From NCBI GenBank assembly GCA_036266155.1, contig DATANR010000285.1:1-27127 (forward strand): a DNA stretch of 27,127 bases. The letters run 5' to 3'. The notes beneath the pieces were generated by a model. That model was given only the letters and a program-made list of their open reading frames with translations. It did not search any database and was not told the DNA's origin. Every line of letters begins with the position of its first letter. Position 1 is the first letter of the stretch. Positions 9,001-16,368 of the stretch are shown in pieces. The DNA comes from SIAJ01 sp036266155 (GTDB lineage: Bacteria > Planctomycetota > Planctomycetia > Gemmatales > Gemmataceae). The position numbers were made by a program, and so were the translations under genes.

Positions 9001-10049
9001 CAGTCTCGCCGGCCGGTCAGCGGTTCCATGTGCCAAGCAAGTTCGCAACCTGCGTGGCCGTCCCGAGCACGGCGGCCGTCGACCCGACACGCAAGATGAA
9101 CCCAGAGAACAAGGAACAGCCGATCGCCCCGTACTTCGGCTACGTCTATGTCACCGACAAATACGAGGGCCTCATCCTTGTCGGCATCGGCGTCATGGTT
9201 GACGGGCACCCGGACAATAACTTCCTGAAGCGCGACCTGACGTTCAATCCCGATGGCTTGCTCAATGGCGCGATGAGCGTCACGATCGTCGGCCATTACG
9301 CCTACGTCTGCTGCGATGCCGGCCTGGTTGTCGTGTCGCTCGAAGACCCGATACAGCCACGCGTGACGAGCGTGCTCGGTGAACCGCACGTCAAGAAGCC
9401 GCGGGCGGTGCAGGTGCAGTTCCGTTACGCGTATTTATGCGATGAGGAGGGGATAAAAGTCCTCGACGTGACCGACCTAGCGACGCCGGTAGCCAAGGCG
9501 ATGATGCGCATCCCGGACGTCCACAACATTTACCTGGCCCGGACCTACGCCTACCTCGCGGCCGGCCCGCGTGGGCTGGTGATCCTCGACATCAAGGAAG
9601 CCGAGCGGCCGAAGCTGGCGATGATGTACACGGCCGACGGCAAGATCAACGACGCCCACGACGTGAAGCTCGGCATCACATACAACAGCGAATTCGCCTA
9701 CGTTGCCGACGGCAAGAACGGCCTCCGCGTCGTGCAGTTAACCGGCCCCGACACATCCGGCAACGACGGCTTCAGCCCGAAGCCGACGCCGAAGCTGGTG
9801 GCGACCTTCAAGATCCCCTTCCACGGCCATGCCCTGGCGGTGTCAAAAGGCCTCGACCGCGACCGAGCCGTCGACGAATGCGGCCATCAAATCGGCGTCT
9901 TCGGCCGCATCGGGGCCCGGCCGTTGAATGGAGCGGAGCAGCGCAAGATGTATTTGCGCGACGGCAAGGTGTGGTTTGTGTCGGACGATCCGCGGGATGC
10001 GCTGTATGAGGAACGACGGTCAGGGAAGGCGACGGTGGAGGGGCGGTGA
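6075..10049 (+). CDS. Membrane-anchored multihaem cytochrome c fused to an LVIVD-type beta-propeller
   Basis: From the ATG at 6075 the product is 1,324 aa; the frame is open from a TTG at 6060, but ATG is preferred. An N-terminal membrane anchor (about residues 12-30, VIPAILFGGALLAIAFWWFW) leaves the rest in the periplasm. Nine canonical CXXCH haem sites lie at about residues 87 (CMQCH), 107 (CTDCH), 334 (CSACH), 391 (CIVCH), 564 (CVDCH), 591 (CIDCH), 712 (CIACH), 723 (CFGCH) and 832 (CSDCH). A tenth, CGTAGCH at about 169, is CX4CH and could carry an unusual haem. From about residue 860 the chain has short LVIVD-like repeats (YAYLCDEEGIKVLDVTDLATP, YAYLAAGPRGLVILDIKEAE), which normally build a beta-propeller. 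A role in extracytoplasmic electron transfer is the natural reading, but the redox partner and substrate are not visible. Its stop lies 8 bp from that of the converging antitoxin gene. Confidence 0.88.
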   Translation: MDEPAARGPVPVIPAILFGGALLAIAFWWFWDPSAAGAKPQDWGLQDPRNPAYSSDPDDPFPMPPDMVGVKLLAQSNAERDRKSVGCMQCHQTVGDPHGKPTLRIGCTDCHGGDASAGTKEQAHVSARYPQFWPTSANPVRSYALLNHESPEFVRFVNPGDLRIAHISCGTAGCHAQEVQTNRKQIMSTGCMLWGAALYNNGSVPFKKARFGEAYGTNGAPLRLVSVPAPTEFEIKNNKGVVEYLDPLPRFEVSQPGNLLRYFERGGRFRPEIGIPERLEESGKPRTRLSIRGLGTENRTDPVFVSLNKTRLFDPTLNFLGTNDHPGDYRSSGCSACHVVYANDRSPVHSGPFAKFGNQGRTRTGDPTIPKDESGHPIEHKFTSAIPTSQCIVCHIHPGTTVMNSYLGYMWWDQETEGHLMYPRHQKYPTAEEAINALIANPEEASVRGNWSDPAFLDDITALNPLMDKQQFGDFHGHGWVFRAVFKRDREGHLLDHDGKRLPDAKARDLMRAVQVPCQVKQWHKDNTFDDAKSAVEGEAKLNACKSGTPVHLLDIHLEKGMHCVDCHFSQDMHGNNRLHQEVRAATEIQCIDCHGTATQAATLRTSGPAAYTSAPDGKGRNLAALRTPFGKPRFETETDATGRQRIFQNSMVEKGLRWEVAQTKDTTDPTHPRYNAKSAVAKTVRVESGKMIWGDHPGDDKCAHANKNMSCIACHSSWNPSCFGCHLPQKANVKMPQLHADGEVSRNFTPYNFQTLRDDTFMIGRDGDVTGNRIGPARSSCAIHVGSYNNNREAIYSQQQTLSADGYAGTAFSTNVPHTVRGKGARETKQCSDCHLSKANDNNAWMGSLLMQGTNYLNLIGRYCWVGAGEEGLYGVAVTEQTEPQAVLGSTLHAIAYPDNFAKHSARHGELEVGHEHPGRDISEGLFKPHQHNEILSLQLRGEYLYAACGEGGMRAFDVAFIDHKGFGERVTTAPVSPAGQRFHVPSKFATCVAVPSTAAVDPTRKMNPENKEQPIAPYFGYVYVTDKYEGLILVGIGVMVDGHPDNNFLKRDLTFNPDGLLNGAMSVTIVGHYAYVCCDAGLVVVSLEDPIQPRVTSVLGEPHVKKPRAVQVQFRYAYLCDEEGIKVLDVTDLATPVAKAMMRIPDVHNIYLARTYAYLAAGPRGLVILDIKEAERPKLAMMYTADGKINDAHDVKLGITYNSEFAYVADGKNGLRVVQLTGPDTSGNDGFSPKPTPKLVATFKIPFHGHALAVSKGLDRDRAVDECGHQIGVFGRIGARPLNGAEQRKMYLRDGKVWFVSDDPRDALYEERRSGKATVEGR

Positions 10050-10057
10050 GCGCGGTC

Positions 10058-10402
10058 TTACGCATCCGTCAGCGACACCACAAGCTTTTTTCCCACCGCC
10101 TCGGCATACCGCACAAGCGTTTCCACGGTCGGATTCGGTCGCTGACCCGTTTCGAGTTTCGAAAGCGCAGAACGATCCATGCCGGTTCGCTCAGTCAGGT
10201 CGGCCAGGCTCAGTCCGTTCTCCTCGCGCGCAGCTCGAAGTTGTTTGAGTAATTCATCCACTTGATCGAGTGACGCTGTCCGCTCGAGGTGACGTGCGAC
10301 GAGTTCGGGAAGTTCGCTGGCGACCTGCTCGCGAATCGCCTTGTACTTCGCGGCTTCCTCCGGTGTCAGCCGTCGATCGCGGGTGATGCGTTTCATAGTC
10401 AT
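10058..10402 (-). CDS. XRE-family helix-turn-helix antitoxin
   Basis: The product is 114 aa. The N-terminal half is helical and charged (LTPEEAAKYKAIREQVASEL). The C-terminal half is a clear HTH_3/XRE domain (LKQLRAAREENGLSLADLTE, then RTGMDRSALSKLETGQRPNP) with the usual Ser-Ala-Leu-Ser recognition helix. Its ATG overlaps the stop of the upstream toxin gene in an ATGA arrangement, and AGGAGA sits a few bases before it, so the two are translationally coupled. As in other type II modules with the antitoxin second, it probably binds the toxin and represses the operator at 10677-10694. The role is inferred from domain and arrangement. Confidence 0.85.
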   Translation of the reverse strand: MTMKRITRDRRLTPEEAAKYKAIREQVASELPELVARHLERTASLDQVDELLKQLRAAREENGLSLADLTERTGMDRSALSKLETGQRPNPTVETLVRYAEAVGKKLVVSLTDA

Positions 10403-10659
10403 TGTCTCCTTGGCACATCGTAAGCCGTCACCGGATAGACCGTGTCAGCGTCCACCTCTTCGTACACCACCATCAAATGCCGGCCCGTGCTTGTGTCGCC
10501 GAATACAACGGGGCGGCCAGACGAGCGACTGACATCGGCGTCGGTTGCATTTTGAAAGACTTCCTCAACTTCCTCTTTCGTTACACCGTGTTCCGCGCAG
10601 TGTTCGACGTTGCCGTCCGGATCCTCGTCGAGGTCCCAGATGATTGAGTCGAAGGGCAT
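10399..10659 (-). CDS. BrnT-like toxin of a type II toxin-antitoxin pair
   Basis: The 86-aa product reads MPFDSIIWDLDEDPDGNVEH, then AEHGVTKEEVEEVFQN, a strand block VSRSSGRPVVFGDTSTGRHL and an ending YPVTAYDVPRRQ. The order (acidic start, H/EHG helix, R..GR...G strands, V(Y)EEVD, YPVTAYDV) fits the BrnT/RelE-like mRNA-interferase fold. It is not the standard BrnT-BrnA pair, since the partner is an XRE protein rather than a ribbon-helix-helix one. GAGGGAG lies upstream of the ATG. It heads the operon and overlaps the antitoxin gene by 4 nt. The family assignment is by sequence pattern; a DUF4258-like relative is the alternative. Confidence 0.7.
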   Translation of the reverse strand: MPFDSIIWDLDEDPDGNVEHCAEHGVTKEEVEEVFQNATDADVSRSSGRPVVFGDTSTGRHLMVVYEEVDADTVYPVTAYDVPRRQ

Positions 10660-10676
10660 CGACTGGGCTCCCTCGG

Positions 10677-10694
10677 GTGGTATTATATTACCAC
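10677..10694 (-). promoter_or_regulatory. Palindromic operator covering the -10 box of the toxin-antitoxin operon
   Basis: On the minus strand the site reads GTGGTAATATAATACCAC: 6-bp arms GTGGTA/TACCAC around an AT-rich centre that contains a perfect TATAAT. It lies 18 bp upstream of the toxin ATG. No good -35 is seen at 16-18 bp (TTGAAC is 21 bp away). A repressor dimer here would block the promoter, as expected for autoregulation by the XRE antitoxin. Confidence 0.55.
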
Positions 10695-10723
10695 AGATGG
10701 CTGAAGCAGTTCAAGCTCCGTCC

Positions 10724-11302
10724 TTACCCCTTCCGCACATGACTCACCAAGTCAAACTCCTGCACCAACTCATCGAGTCGCGGGGCCAAGCGATCATACG
10801 TCTCGGTCGCCATCTCCAAAGTGATCGTGACGCGATCGCCCAGTTCCTCCAAAGGCGGCAGGTCCGGCAACGGCTCCATGCGCAGGGTCGGCAGGTAGCT
10901 CGCGTCGAAGCCGGTCATCGGGAGTTCCGGCAGCTCGATCAATTCTTCCAGCAAGCCCGCGAGGCGTGACGGGTCGTAGCGGCTTTGCGCTTCCTGATTG
11001 TTCAACATGATGTTGAGCGCCTTCTCGCGGGCGTCCGACAAGTGAACCACCGAGACGGGTACTTCGGTCACTCCAATCGATTTCAGAATCGCCAGCCGGG
11101 CATGGCCGCCGACCACGTGGCCGGTGCGTTCGTTCCAGATCAGCGGTTCGACGAGCCCGAACTCGCGCAGCGACTTTTCGAGCTTGCGATACTCGCGGTC
11201 CGTCGGCTTCAACACACGCCGCGGGTTGTACGGGGCCGGCACGAGCTGGTCGATTGGCAGGATGCGGATCTCGAATGCCTGAGTCGTGAGAGGAGATTCC
11301 AT
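10724..11302 (-). CDS. ParB N-terminal-domain (ParB/Srx fold) protein
   Basis: The 192-aa product opens with the ParB-type block ILPIDQLVPAPYNPRRVLKP, then KLEKSLREFGLVEPLIWNER, and contains the ParB/sulfiredoxin nucleotide-binding box GHVVGGHARL followed by VPVSVVHLSD. A helical segment with LNNQEAQSRYDP follows, then a short C-terminal domain rich in Pro/Leu. It lacks the DNA-binding HTH of chromosomal ParB, so chromosome partitioning is unlikely. Proteins of this class are often found near phage or methyltransferase genes as CTP-switch or regulatory modules. The ATG at 11302 has AGGTG 5 nt upstream. It is divergent from the antiporter by only 34 bp and precedes the toxin operon on the same strand. 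Confidence 0.75.
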   Translation of the reverse strand: MESPLTTQAFEIRILPIDQLVPAPYNPRRVLKPTDREYRKLEKSLREFGLVEPLIWNERTGHVVGGHARLAILKSIGVTEVPVSVVHLSDAREKALNIMLNNQEAQSRYDPSRLAGLLEELIELPELPMTGFDASYLPTLRMEPLPDLPPLEELGDRVTITLEMATETYDRLAPRLDELVQEFDLVSHVRKG

Positions 11303-11336
11303 AGGACACCTGTTCGGAAGAAATGGGGGATCGTTG

Positions 11337-12710
11337 ATGCGGGCGTTCGGTGGGATTCTGATGTTGCTCGTGCTGCCGTCCTCCGTGTTCGCGGCCGGCG
11401 GTCAGTTGCACGTCACCCCTGTCGCCGCGTTGCCGTTCGGCCTCTTGTTGCTGACGGTCGCGATCTTGCCGATCGTCGCTGGGCACTGGTGGCATCGGAA
11501 CCGTAACAAGGGGATCGTCGTCGCCCTCTTCGGCGTTCCGATGGCTGGCTACATGGTCGCGCTCGGCGAGGCAGGCCGTTCCGCATTGCTCCATGAAATG
11601 GCCGAGTACTTCTCGTTCATCACGCTGCTCGCGTCGCTCTACATCGTCTCCGGCGGCATCGTCGTGCGTGGCGATCTGACCGGCCGGCCGCGGACAAACT
11701 TGCTGTTCCTTGTCTTTGGCGCCGTGCTCGCCAATCTGATCGGCACGACCGGCGCGAGCATGGTGCTCATCCGTCCTGTATTGCGGATCAATTCAGACCG
11801 CAAGCGCACTGGCCATATTCCGGTGTTTTTCATCTTCACCGTGAGCAATTTCGGCGGGCTGCTGACGCCGCTCGGCGACCCGCCGCTATTCCTCGGCTTC
11901 CTCAAAGGCGTGAGTTTCTTCTGGACGACCGCCCTTTGGCGACACTGGCTGGTCGCGAACGGGCTAGTGCTCGCCATCTTCTATGTGTGGGACCGCTTCG
12001 CCTTTCGCCGCGAGTTGCCTGCCGACATCCAACGTGAGCAGACGCACTACCACCGCCTGCGCGCGGCAGGCCTGGGAATCAACGCCCCCTTGCTCGTCTT
12101 GATCTTGTTGGCCGTGCTTTTTCAATCGGGAGACGTCGGCTGGGCGGCCGGCAAGCTGATCGGCGTCAGCGACTTGACGCTGACCCGTCCCTGGGGCGAG
12201 TTCGTGATGCTCGCCGCCGCAGGGCTCTCGCTGTTGCTGTCGCCGAAGCATCTGCACAAGGAAAACCGCTTCGCGTGGGGCCCGATCGTGGAGGTGGCCG
12301 TACTGTTCCTCGGCATCTTCGTAACGATGGCTCCGGCCCTCGCGCTGCTCACGGAGCGCGGCGCCCAGCTCGGCATCACGGAGCCGTGGCAGTTCTTCTG
12401 GCTGACGGGCGGCCTGTCGTCGTTCCTCGACAACGCACCGACTTACGTGACCTTCGGCACCCTCGCCGCCGGAGGCCCCGACTTCGCGGCCCTCGCCGCC
12501 AACAAGCCGCTGATCCTCGCGGCCATCAGTTGCGGCGCGGTGTTCATGGGCGCGAACTCCTACATCGGCAACGGCCCGAACTTCCTGGTGAAAGCGATCG
12601 CCGAGGAGGCCGGCTACCCAATGCCGAGCTTCTTTGGTTACATCGTGCGCTATACGCTGCCGGTGCTCGTGCCGGTGTCTGTCGTGGTGACGTGGCTGTT
12701 TTTTTGGTGA
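11337..12710 (+). CDS. NhaD/ArsB-superfamily Na+/H+ (or anion) antiporter
   Basis: From the ATG at 11337, preceded by GGGGGA at 6 nt, the product is 457 aa, beginning MRAFGGILMLLVLPSSVFAA. It has about eleven hydrophobic segments. Conserved pieces include NLIGTTGASMVLIRP, FTVSNFGGLLTPLGDPPLFL, FLDNAPTYVTFG and GAVFMGANSYIGNGPNFLVK; these match the ion-transporter (IT) superfamily, where two similar re-entrant halves each carry an Asn/Gly/Pro-rich turn (here NFGGLLTPLGDPP and NSYIGNGPN). NhaD-type Na+/H+ antiport is the best single guess, but arsenite or citrate transporters share the fold. A frame extension to 11286 would overlap the ParB-domain gene and is not favoured. Confidence 0.8.
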   Translation: MRAFGGILMLLVLPSSVFAAGGQLHVTPVAALPFGLLLLTVAILPIVAGHWWHRNRNKGIVVALFGVPMAGYMVALGEAGRSALLHEMAEYFSFITLLASLYIVSGGIVVRGDLTGRPRTNLLFLVFGAVLANLIGTTGASMVLIRPVLRINSDRKRTGHIPVFFIFTVSNFGGLLTPLGDPPLFLGFLKGVSFFWTTALWRHWLVANGLVLAIFYVWDRFAFRRELPADIQREQTHYHRLRAAGLGINAPLLVLILLAVLFQSGDVGWAAGKLIGVSDLTLTRPWGEFVMLAAAGLSLLLSPKHLHKENRFAWGPIVEVAVLFLGIFVTMAPALALLTERGAQLGITEPWQFFWLTGGLSSFLDNAPTYVTFGTLAAGGPDFAALAANKPLILAAISCGAVFMGANSYIGNGPNFLVKAIAEEAGYPMPSFFGYIVRYTLPVLVPVSVVVTWLFFW

Positions 12711-12865
12711 GCCTGGCCAATTCAATTCGGACAGGATTTTCAGGTCGGATCAAAAGAAATTCGCGTTGAATCGCACGTGTTCCAGCCACTTTTTCGGCGA
12801 AAAGTCTCCGCGCATTTGTCAGGATTGAGTCTGTGAGCTCGTTCTAATGAATGAGAGGGCAAGTG

Positions 12866-13402
12866 ATGAGCATGGAGCGTGACGCTATCGTGCAGGTCTT
12901 GCTGCGCGAGCGGTTGCGCATTGCGAGCATCGCAACGGCCATCATTCGCGATGTTCACGCCGCCGACGATATTTTTCAGCAGATCGTGCTTCAGGCTCTG
13001 CAGGCCAGCGAGCAGTTCTCGGACCCACATCATGTGCTGGCGTGGGGTTTGCGTGCGGCCCGGCATCGTGCCCTCGATCTGGCGAACCGCCGAGCGCTTG
13101 TGCCGCTGCCGGATGAGGTTCTCGACCTCATGGAGGGCGACTGGTCGGAGGCGACGCCAGACGCGTGGTCGGATCAGGCGGAAGCACTGCATCACTGTCT
13201 CGGCTTGGTGGCTGGCCCAGCACTTGAAGTGTTGCGCATGCGGTATACCGAGGGCCTGACAGCAGTGGCGATTGCGGGGAAGGTTCGGCGAACCGCCGAT
13301 GCCGTCTATCAGATGCTGTCGCGCACCCACCGGGCCTTACGGCGATGCGTGGAACAGGAGTTGAGTCGCGTTGAAGTGCCGATCAAAGGAGGGGTTTCGT
13401 GA
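12866..13402 (+). CDS. ECF-type sigma-70 factor paired with the FecR-like protein
   Basis: From the ATG at 12866 (MSMERD...), preceded by GAGAGGG, the product is 178 aa; an in-frame ATG at 12851 would add five residues. A region-2-like part (LRERLRIASIATAIIRDVHA, then ADDIFQQIVLQALQASEQF and ARHRALDLANRR) is followed by a linker and a region-4 HTH (LEVLRMRYTEGLTAVAIAGK, RRTADAVYQMLSRTHRALRR). Its GTGA overlap with the next gene couples it to a FecR-like anti-sigma factor, so it is probably held inactive at the membrane until a signal arrives. The -35/-10 motifs it recognises cannot be read from the sequence. A small hairpin (ACTTTT/AAAAGT, 12789-12806) lies upstream. Confidence 0.85.
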   Translation: MSMERDAIVQVLLRERLRIASIATAIIRDVHAADDIFQQIVLQALQASEQFSDPHHVLAWGLRAARHRALDLANRRALVPLPDEVLDLMEGDWSEATPDAWSDQAEALHHCLGLVAGPALEVLRMRYTEGLTAVAIAGKVRRTADAVYQMLSRTHRALRRCVEQELSRVEVPIKGGVS

Positions 13403-14679
13403 GCCCGAATCCCGATACAGGGCTGACGGACTTGTTCGTTCGCTACTGGGACAATGCCCTGACGCCGGCCGAAGCTGGCGGGCTGGCGGCACGCTTGGCA
13501 TCGGACCCCGTGGCACGCGACGAATTTCGGTTGCTATCGCTGCAGGCCGTGGCGGCAGCGGAACCATTGCCTGCTCCAGCACCAGCGATTCCGGCTGCAC
13601 GCCGATGGTCGCGGCGACAGGTGTTAGGGCTTGTCGGCGGCGGTGTGGCGGCAAGCGTCGCTGCCACAATCTTGGGCCGGCAGTTCCTGATCGGTGAGAA
13701 GGCCGACCCGGTTAATCTCACCGCCTCCGCCGGTGACGTGACGTTGAAAACGGCGGCCGGCGAAATAGGCGCGACGACGGGACTGGTTCCCGCGGATGCC
13801 GTTGTGACGACGGTGGGACCAAGTTCGTCCGCGGTCCTCCATTTCGCGGACGGCAGCGACGTCTCACTCGCCGGCGACTCGGCCGTAACGGTTGTCGGCA
13901 AGGGTAGGAAGCTGATGGTGCTGCGCGGCACAGCGACAGCAACGGTGCCGATGCCGATTGCCGGCGCCGAATCGATTACGGTCGGGACCACCGAGGCGAC
14001 AGTGTCCCGGCTCGGCGGGGCCGTCCTCACGCTCAGTCGAACGCTCCAGATGACTCAGGTCGGCGTGCAAACCGGTCGAGCTACGGTCGCCGACGCGGCG
14101 GGCGACCCACTCGAGGTGGTTCATCCGGGTGAGTACTTGACGGTTCAGTCCGATGGCCGGCATCAGAAAAAGCCAGTTGAGCCCGTGTCGGAATCCTGCG
14201 TTTGGGATTTGTCGCGTCCGCTGCCCGAGGGTTGGGCAGTCGGTACGCGGGAGGTGACCGCCGACGGACCGATCGTTCGTCCCGTGCGCTGGTTCGATCC
14301 GTATCACCACGCGGAGATGTACCAGATTCGTTCCGACCATCGCTGGTACGCCGGCTTCGCGAAGTGTCTGCCCGATACCACGTTTCGCGTCAAGTACTGG
14401 GTCGAGAAACCGGGTCGAAGTCAATTGGTGGCGTGTGTCCGCAAGGATGACTTGAGCCAGTCGGACACCGGCGTGATCGAATGCAACGATGCCTTTCTGA
14501 ATGCCAAGCCGCGCGAGTGGCAATGGCTCAACGTGAAGGCAGGCAAAATGCTCGACAACAAGCATACGCCCAAGTTCGGTGCGCCCTGGGTGGCTTTTTT
14601 GATCATCTTTAACACTTACCAGGAGGATTTGGGACTGCGCATTGCCTCGTTCGAAGTGATTCCGCCCGTCATTGCTTGA
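13399..14679 (+). CDS. FecR-like anti-sigma factor with a C-terminal binding domain
   Basis: The GTG start overlaps the sigma factor stop by 4 nt. The 426-aa product begins with an anti-sigma-like N-terminus (TDLFVRYWDNALTPAEAGGL...ASDPVARDEFRLL, about residues 9-50), a Pro/Ala linker, and a transmembrane helix at about 74-92 (QVLGLVGGGVAASVAATIL) after a basic stop. The FecR domain follows (about 105-215, VTLKTAAGEIGATTGLVPAD, ...VLRGTATATVPM). Residues 270-426 hold an extra beta-rich domain (RPVRWFDPYHHAEMYQIRSD; RIASFEVIPPVIA at the end), possibly carbohydrate-binding. It would sense an extracytoplasmic cue and control the sigma factor encoded just before it. Confidence 0.8.
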   Translation: MSPNPDTGLTDLFVRYWDNALTPAEAGGLAARLASDPVARDEFRLLSLQAVAAAEPLPAPAPAIPAARRWSRRQVLGLVGGGVAASVAATILGRQFLIGEKADPVNLTASAGDVTLKTAAGEIGATTGLVPADAVVTTVGPSSSAVLHFADGSDVSLAGDSAVTVVGKGRKLMVLRGTATATVPMPIAGAESITVGTTEATVSRLGGAVLTLSRTLQMTQVGVQTGRATVADAAGDPLEVVHPGEYLTVQSDGRHQKKPVEPVSESCVWDLSRPLPEGWAVGTREVTADGPIVRPVRWFDPYHHAEMYQIRSDHRWYAGFAKCLPDTTFRVKYWVEKPGRSQLVACVRKDDLSQSDTGVIECNDAFLNAKPREWQWLNVKAGKMLDNKHTPKFGAPWVAFLIIFNTYQEDLGLRIASFEVIPPVIA

Positions 14680-14734
14680 TCGTATTCGCTCACTAATTTC
14701 GCCCGCCTCTCATCGTCCTTCGGAGAACTCTCCA

Positions 14735-15760
14735 ATGCGAAGGCGTCGAACTGGTTTTACGCTGATTGAACTGTTAGTTGTCATCGCCATCATCGCGATC
14801 CTGATCGGATTACTGTTGCCGGCCGTGCAGAAGATTCGCGAAGCAGCTAATCGCATGAGCTGCTCGAATAATCTGAAGCAAATCGGGCTGGGCATGCACA
14901 ACCACGAATCGACCTATGGCTATTTCCCCACCTCCGGGGCCGAATCGGCCTCGCTTGGGGTTTCTGCATCTCAGGCCGGATTCGAAACGATGGGCTGGTC
15001 GTATCAACTTCTGCCGTTTATCGAGCAGGACAACCTTTACCGAATTGGCCAACAGAATGGCCCATGGAACTGGGTTGCGAGCATCGGCAAGGCGATGGTT
15101 GAAGTGCCGATCAAGACGTACAACTGTCCGTCGCGCGGCGCCAAGCGTTTGTCGAAGACGATGCCCTGGGGCTCGGTGTATGCGATGGGCGACTACGCCG
15201 GCGTGATGGTCGAATGGGGCAATCAGTGGCAAGACAATCAGCCGCCCGACCCCAACGAGCCCAACACGTTCAAAGGCATCATCGCCAAGGGTGGTCACTA
15301 TCGCAGCGACAATCCGGCCCTGACCGTCAAATACGGATATGTCACCACAGCCGCGGTGGGCGACGGCCTGTCGAACACGATTGCCATCATGGAAAAGTCG
15401 ATGAATGCCAAGTTTCCGAACCCGGACAATTGGGATTGGTGGGAACTGCCGGGCTGGGCGCATAACTCGGACTGGCCGAACATGCGGCTGATCGGCAACT
15501 GGATGCCGTTGATCAATGACAAGCAAGATCGCGCGGCCATGGGGCTCGGATGGTGGGTGCAGAATTCGTCCGGCAAGACGGCCGAGTTCGGCTTCGGCTC
15601 GGCCCATCCGGGCGTCGTGATGGCCGTCTACGGCGACGGCTCGGTCAAGGCAGTGAAGACCTCGATCAACGCGTGTGGCAACTCCGGGTGGAGCGACAGT
15701 TCGTGCATCTTGTACCACCTCGGCGGTCGATCGGACGGTTGGGTGACCTCAGGGGACTAG
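14735..15760 (+). CDS. DUF1559 pseudopilin-like protein
   Basis: The product is 341 aa from the ATG at 14735 (MRRRRTGFTLIELLVVIAII). GGAGA lies 9 nt before the ATG, and GGAG/CTCC could form a small hairpin there. The N-terminus is a type IV prepilin/type II pseudopilin leader, cleaved between Gly7 and Phe8, with a hydrophobic helix (FTLIELLVVIAIIAILIGLL) and the family continuation LPAVQKIREAANRMSCSNNL, then KQIGLGMHNHESTYGYFP. The globular DUF1559 body ends with FGSAHPGVVMAVYGDGSVK, the H...DGS box of this planctomycete-enriched family. It lies downstream of the sigma/anti-sigma pair, suggesting regulated production of an envelope-associated protein; the actual role of DUF1559 proteins is not established. 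Confidence 0.9.
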   Translation: MRRRRTGFTLIELLVVIAIIAILIGLLLPAVQKIREAANRMSCSNNLKQIGLGMHNHESTYGYFPTSGAESASLGVSASQAGFETMGWSYQLLPFIEQDNLYRIGQQNGPWNWVASIGKAMVEVPIKTYNCPSRGAKRLSKTMPWGSVYAMGDYAGVMVEWGNQWQDNQPPDPNEPNTFKGIIAKGGHYRSDNPALTVKYGYVTTAAVGDGLSNTIAIMEKSMNAKFPNPDNWDWWELPGWAHNSDWPNMRLIGNWMPLINDKQDRAAMGLGWWVQNSSGKTAEFGFGSAHPGVVMAVYGDGSVKAVKTSINACGNSGWSDSSCILYHLGGRSDGWVTSGD

Positions 15761-15774
15761 CGCCCTTTAGACCC

Positions 15775-15798
15775 GGCCGGGGCGCGATCGCCCCGGCC
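15775..15798 (+). terminator. Rho-independent terminator after the DUF1559 gene
   Basis: GGCCGGGGCG (15775-15784) and CGCCCCGGCC (15789-15798) form a perfect 10-bp stem with loop CGAT, followed by TCTTCTTAAT. It separates the DUF1559 gene from the lipoprotein gene. Confidence 0.8.
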
Positions 15799-15831
15799 TC
15801 TTCTTAATCAGTCCCTTGCGGAATCTCTTCA

Positions 15832-16368
15832 ATGCACAAACTCCATTGCAAAATTGTCGCTACGTTGGCGCCGGCCCTTGCCCTTGTCGGGTTCGCCGGA
15901 TGCAGCTCGGACCATACGGCCCAGGACGTGGCCGCGATGAACAAATCGAACATTCAGCGCCTCGCCAACCTGTACTCGGCGTACCAGAACTACAAGGGCG
16001 GACGCGGACCGGCTAACGAGAACGAATTTCGCATGTTCATCACGAATTTCGACGCGGAGAAGCTCGCCATGATGGGCGTGAAGCCCGATGATCTGAACGC
16101 CCTGTTCACATCGGAACGGGACGGCAAACCGATCAAAGTGCGGTACAACGTCGGCGGCGGTCGCGGGTCGGTCGATGCCGTCGCCTTTGAGGAAGTTGGC
16201 AAGGATGGCAAGCGGCAAGTAGCGTTCACCGGCAACACGAAAGTAGATGAGGTGGACGACGCGACCTATCGGCAGCTCTGGTCCGGTAAAGGTGGAGTCG
16301 AAGCGGTAGCGGCCGGGCCGAGCCGGCCAGTCGGACCACCTCCGGGCGCGCCTACCGGACCGAAGTAG
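15832..16368 (+). CDS. Predicted lipoprotein downstream of the DUF1559 gene
   Basis: The 178-aa product has a lipoprotein signal peptide ending in the lipobox GFAGC, with Cys24 as the lipidation site. The mature part is soluble and charged, with the motif NIQRLANLYSAYQNYKGGRG, then PANENEFRMFITNFD, a middle part RYNVGGGRGSVDAVAFE, and a Pro/Gly-rich tail (PVGPPPGAPTGPK). I know related small lipoproteins only as companions of DUF1559 genes in planctomycetes, so a joint role in an envelope structure is likely but unproven. A terminator lies on each side, so it may have its own promoter. Confidence 0.8.
   Translation: MHKLHCKIVATLAPALALVGFAGCSSDHTAQDVAAMNKSNIQRLANLYSAYQNYKGGRGPANENEFRMFITNFDAEKLAMMGVKPDDLNALFTSERDGKPIKVRYNVGGGRGSVDAVAFEEVGKDGKRQVAFTGNTKVDEVDDATYRQLWSGKGGVEAVAAGPSRPVGPPPGAPTGPK

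Noticed and set aside
10724..11302. Chromosome-partitioning ParB
   Set aside because: Only the N-terminal nucleotide-binding fold is present; the HTH and dimerisation domains and a parA neighbour are missing.
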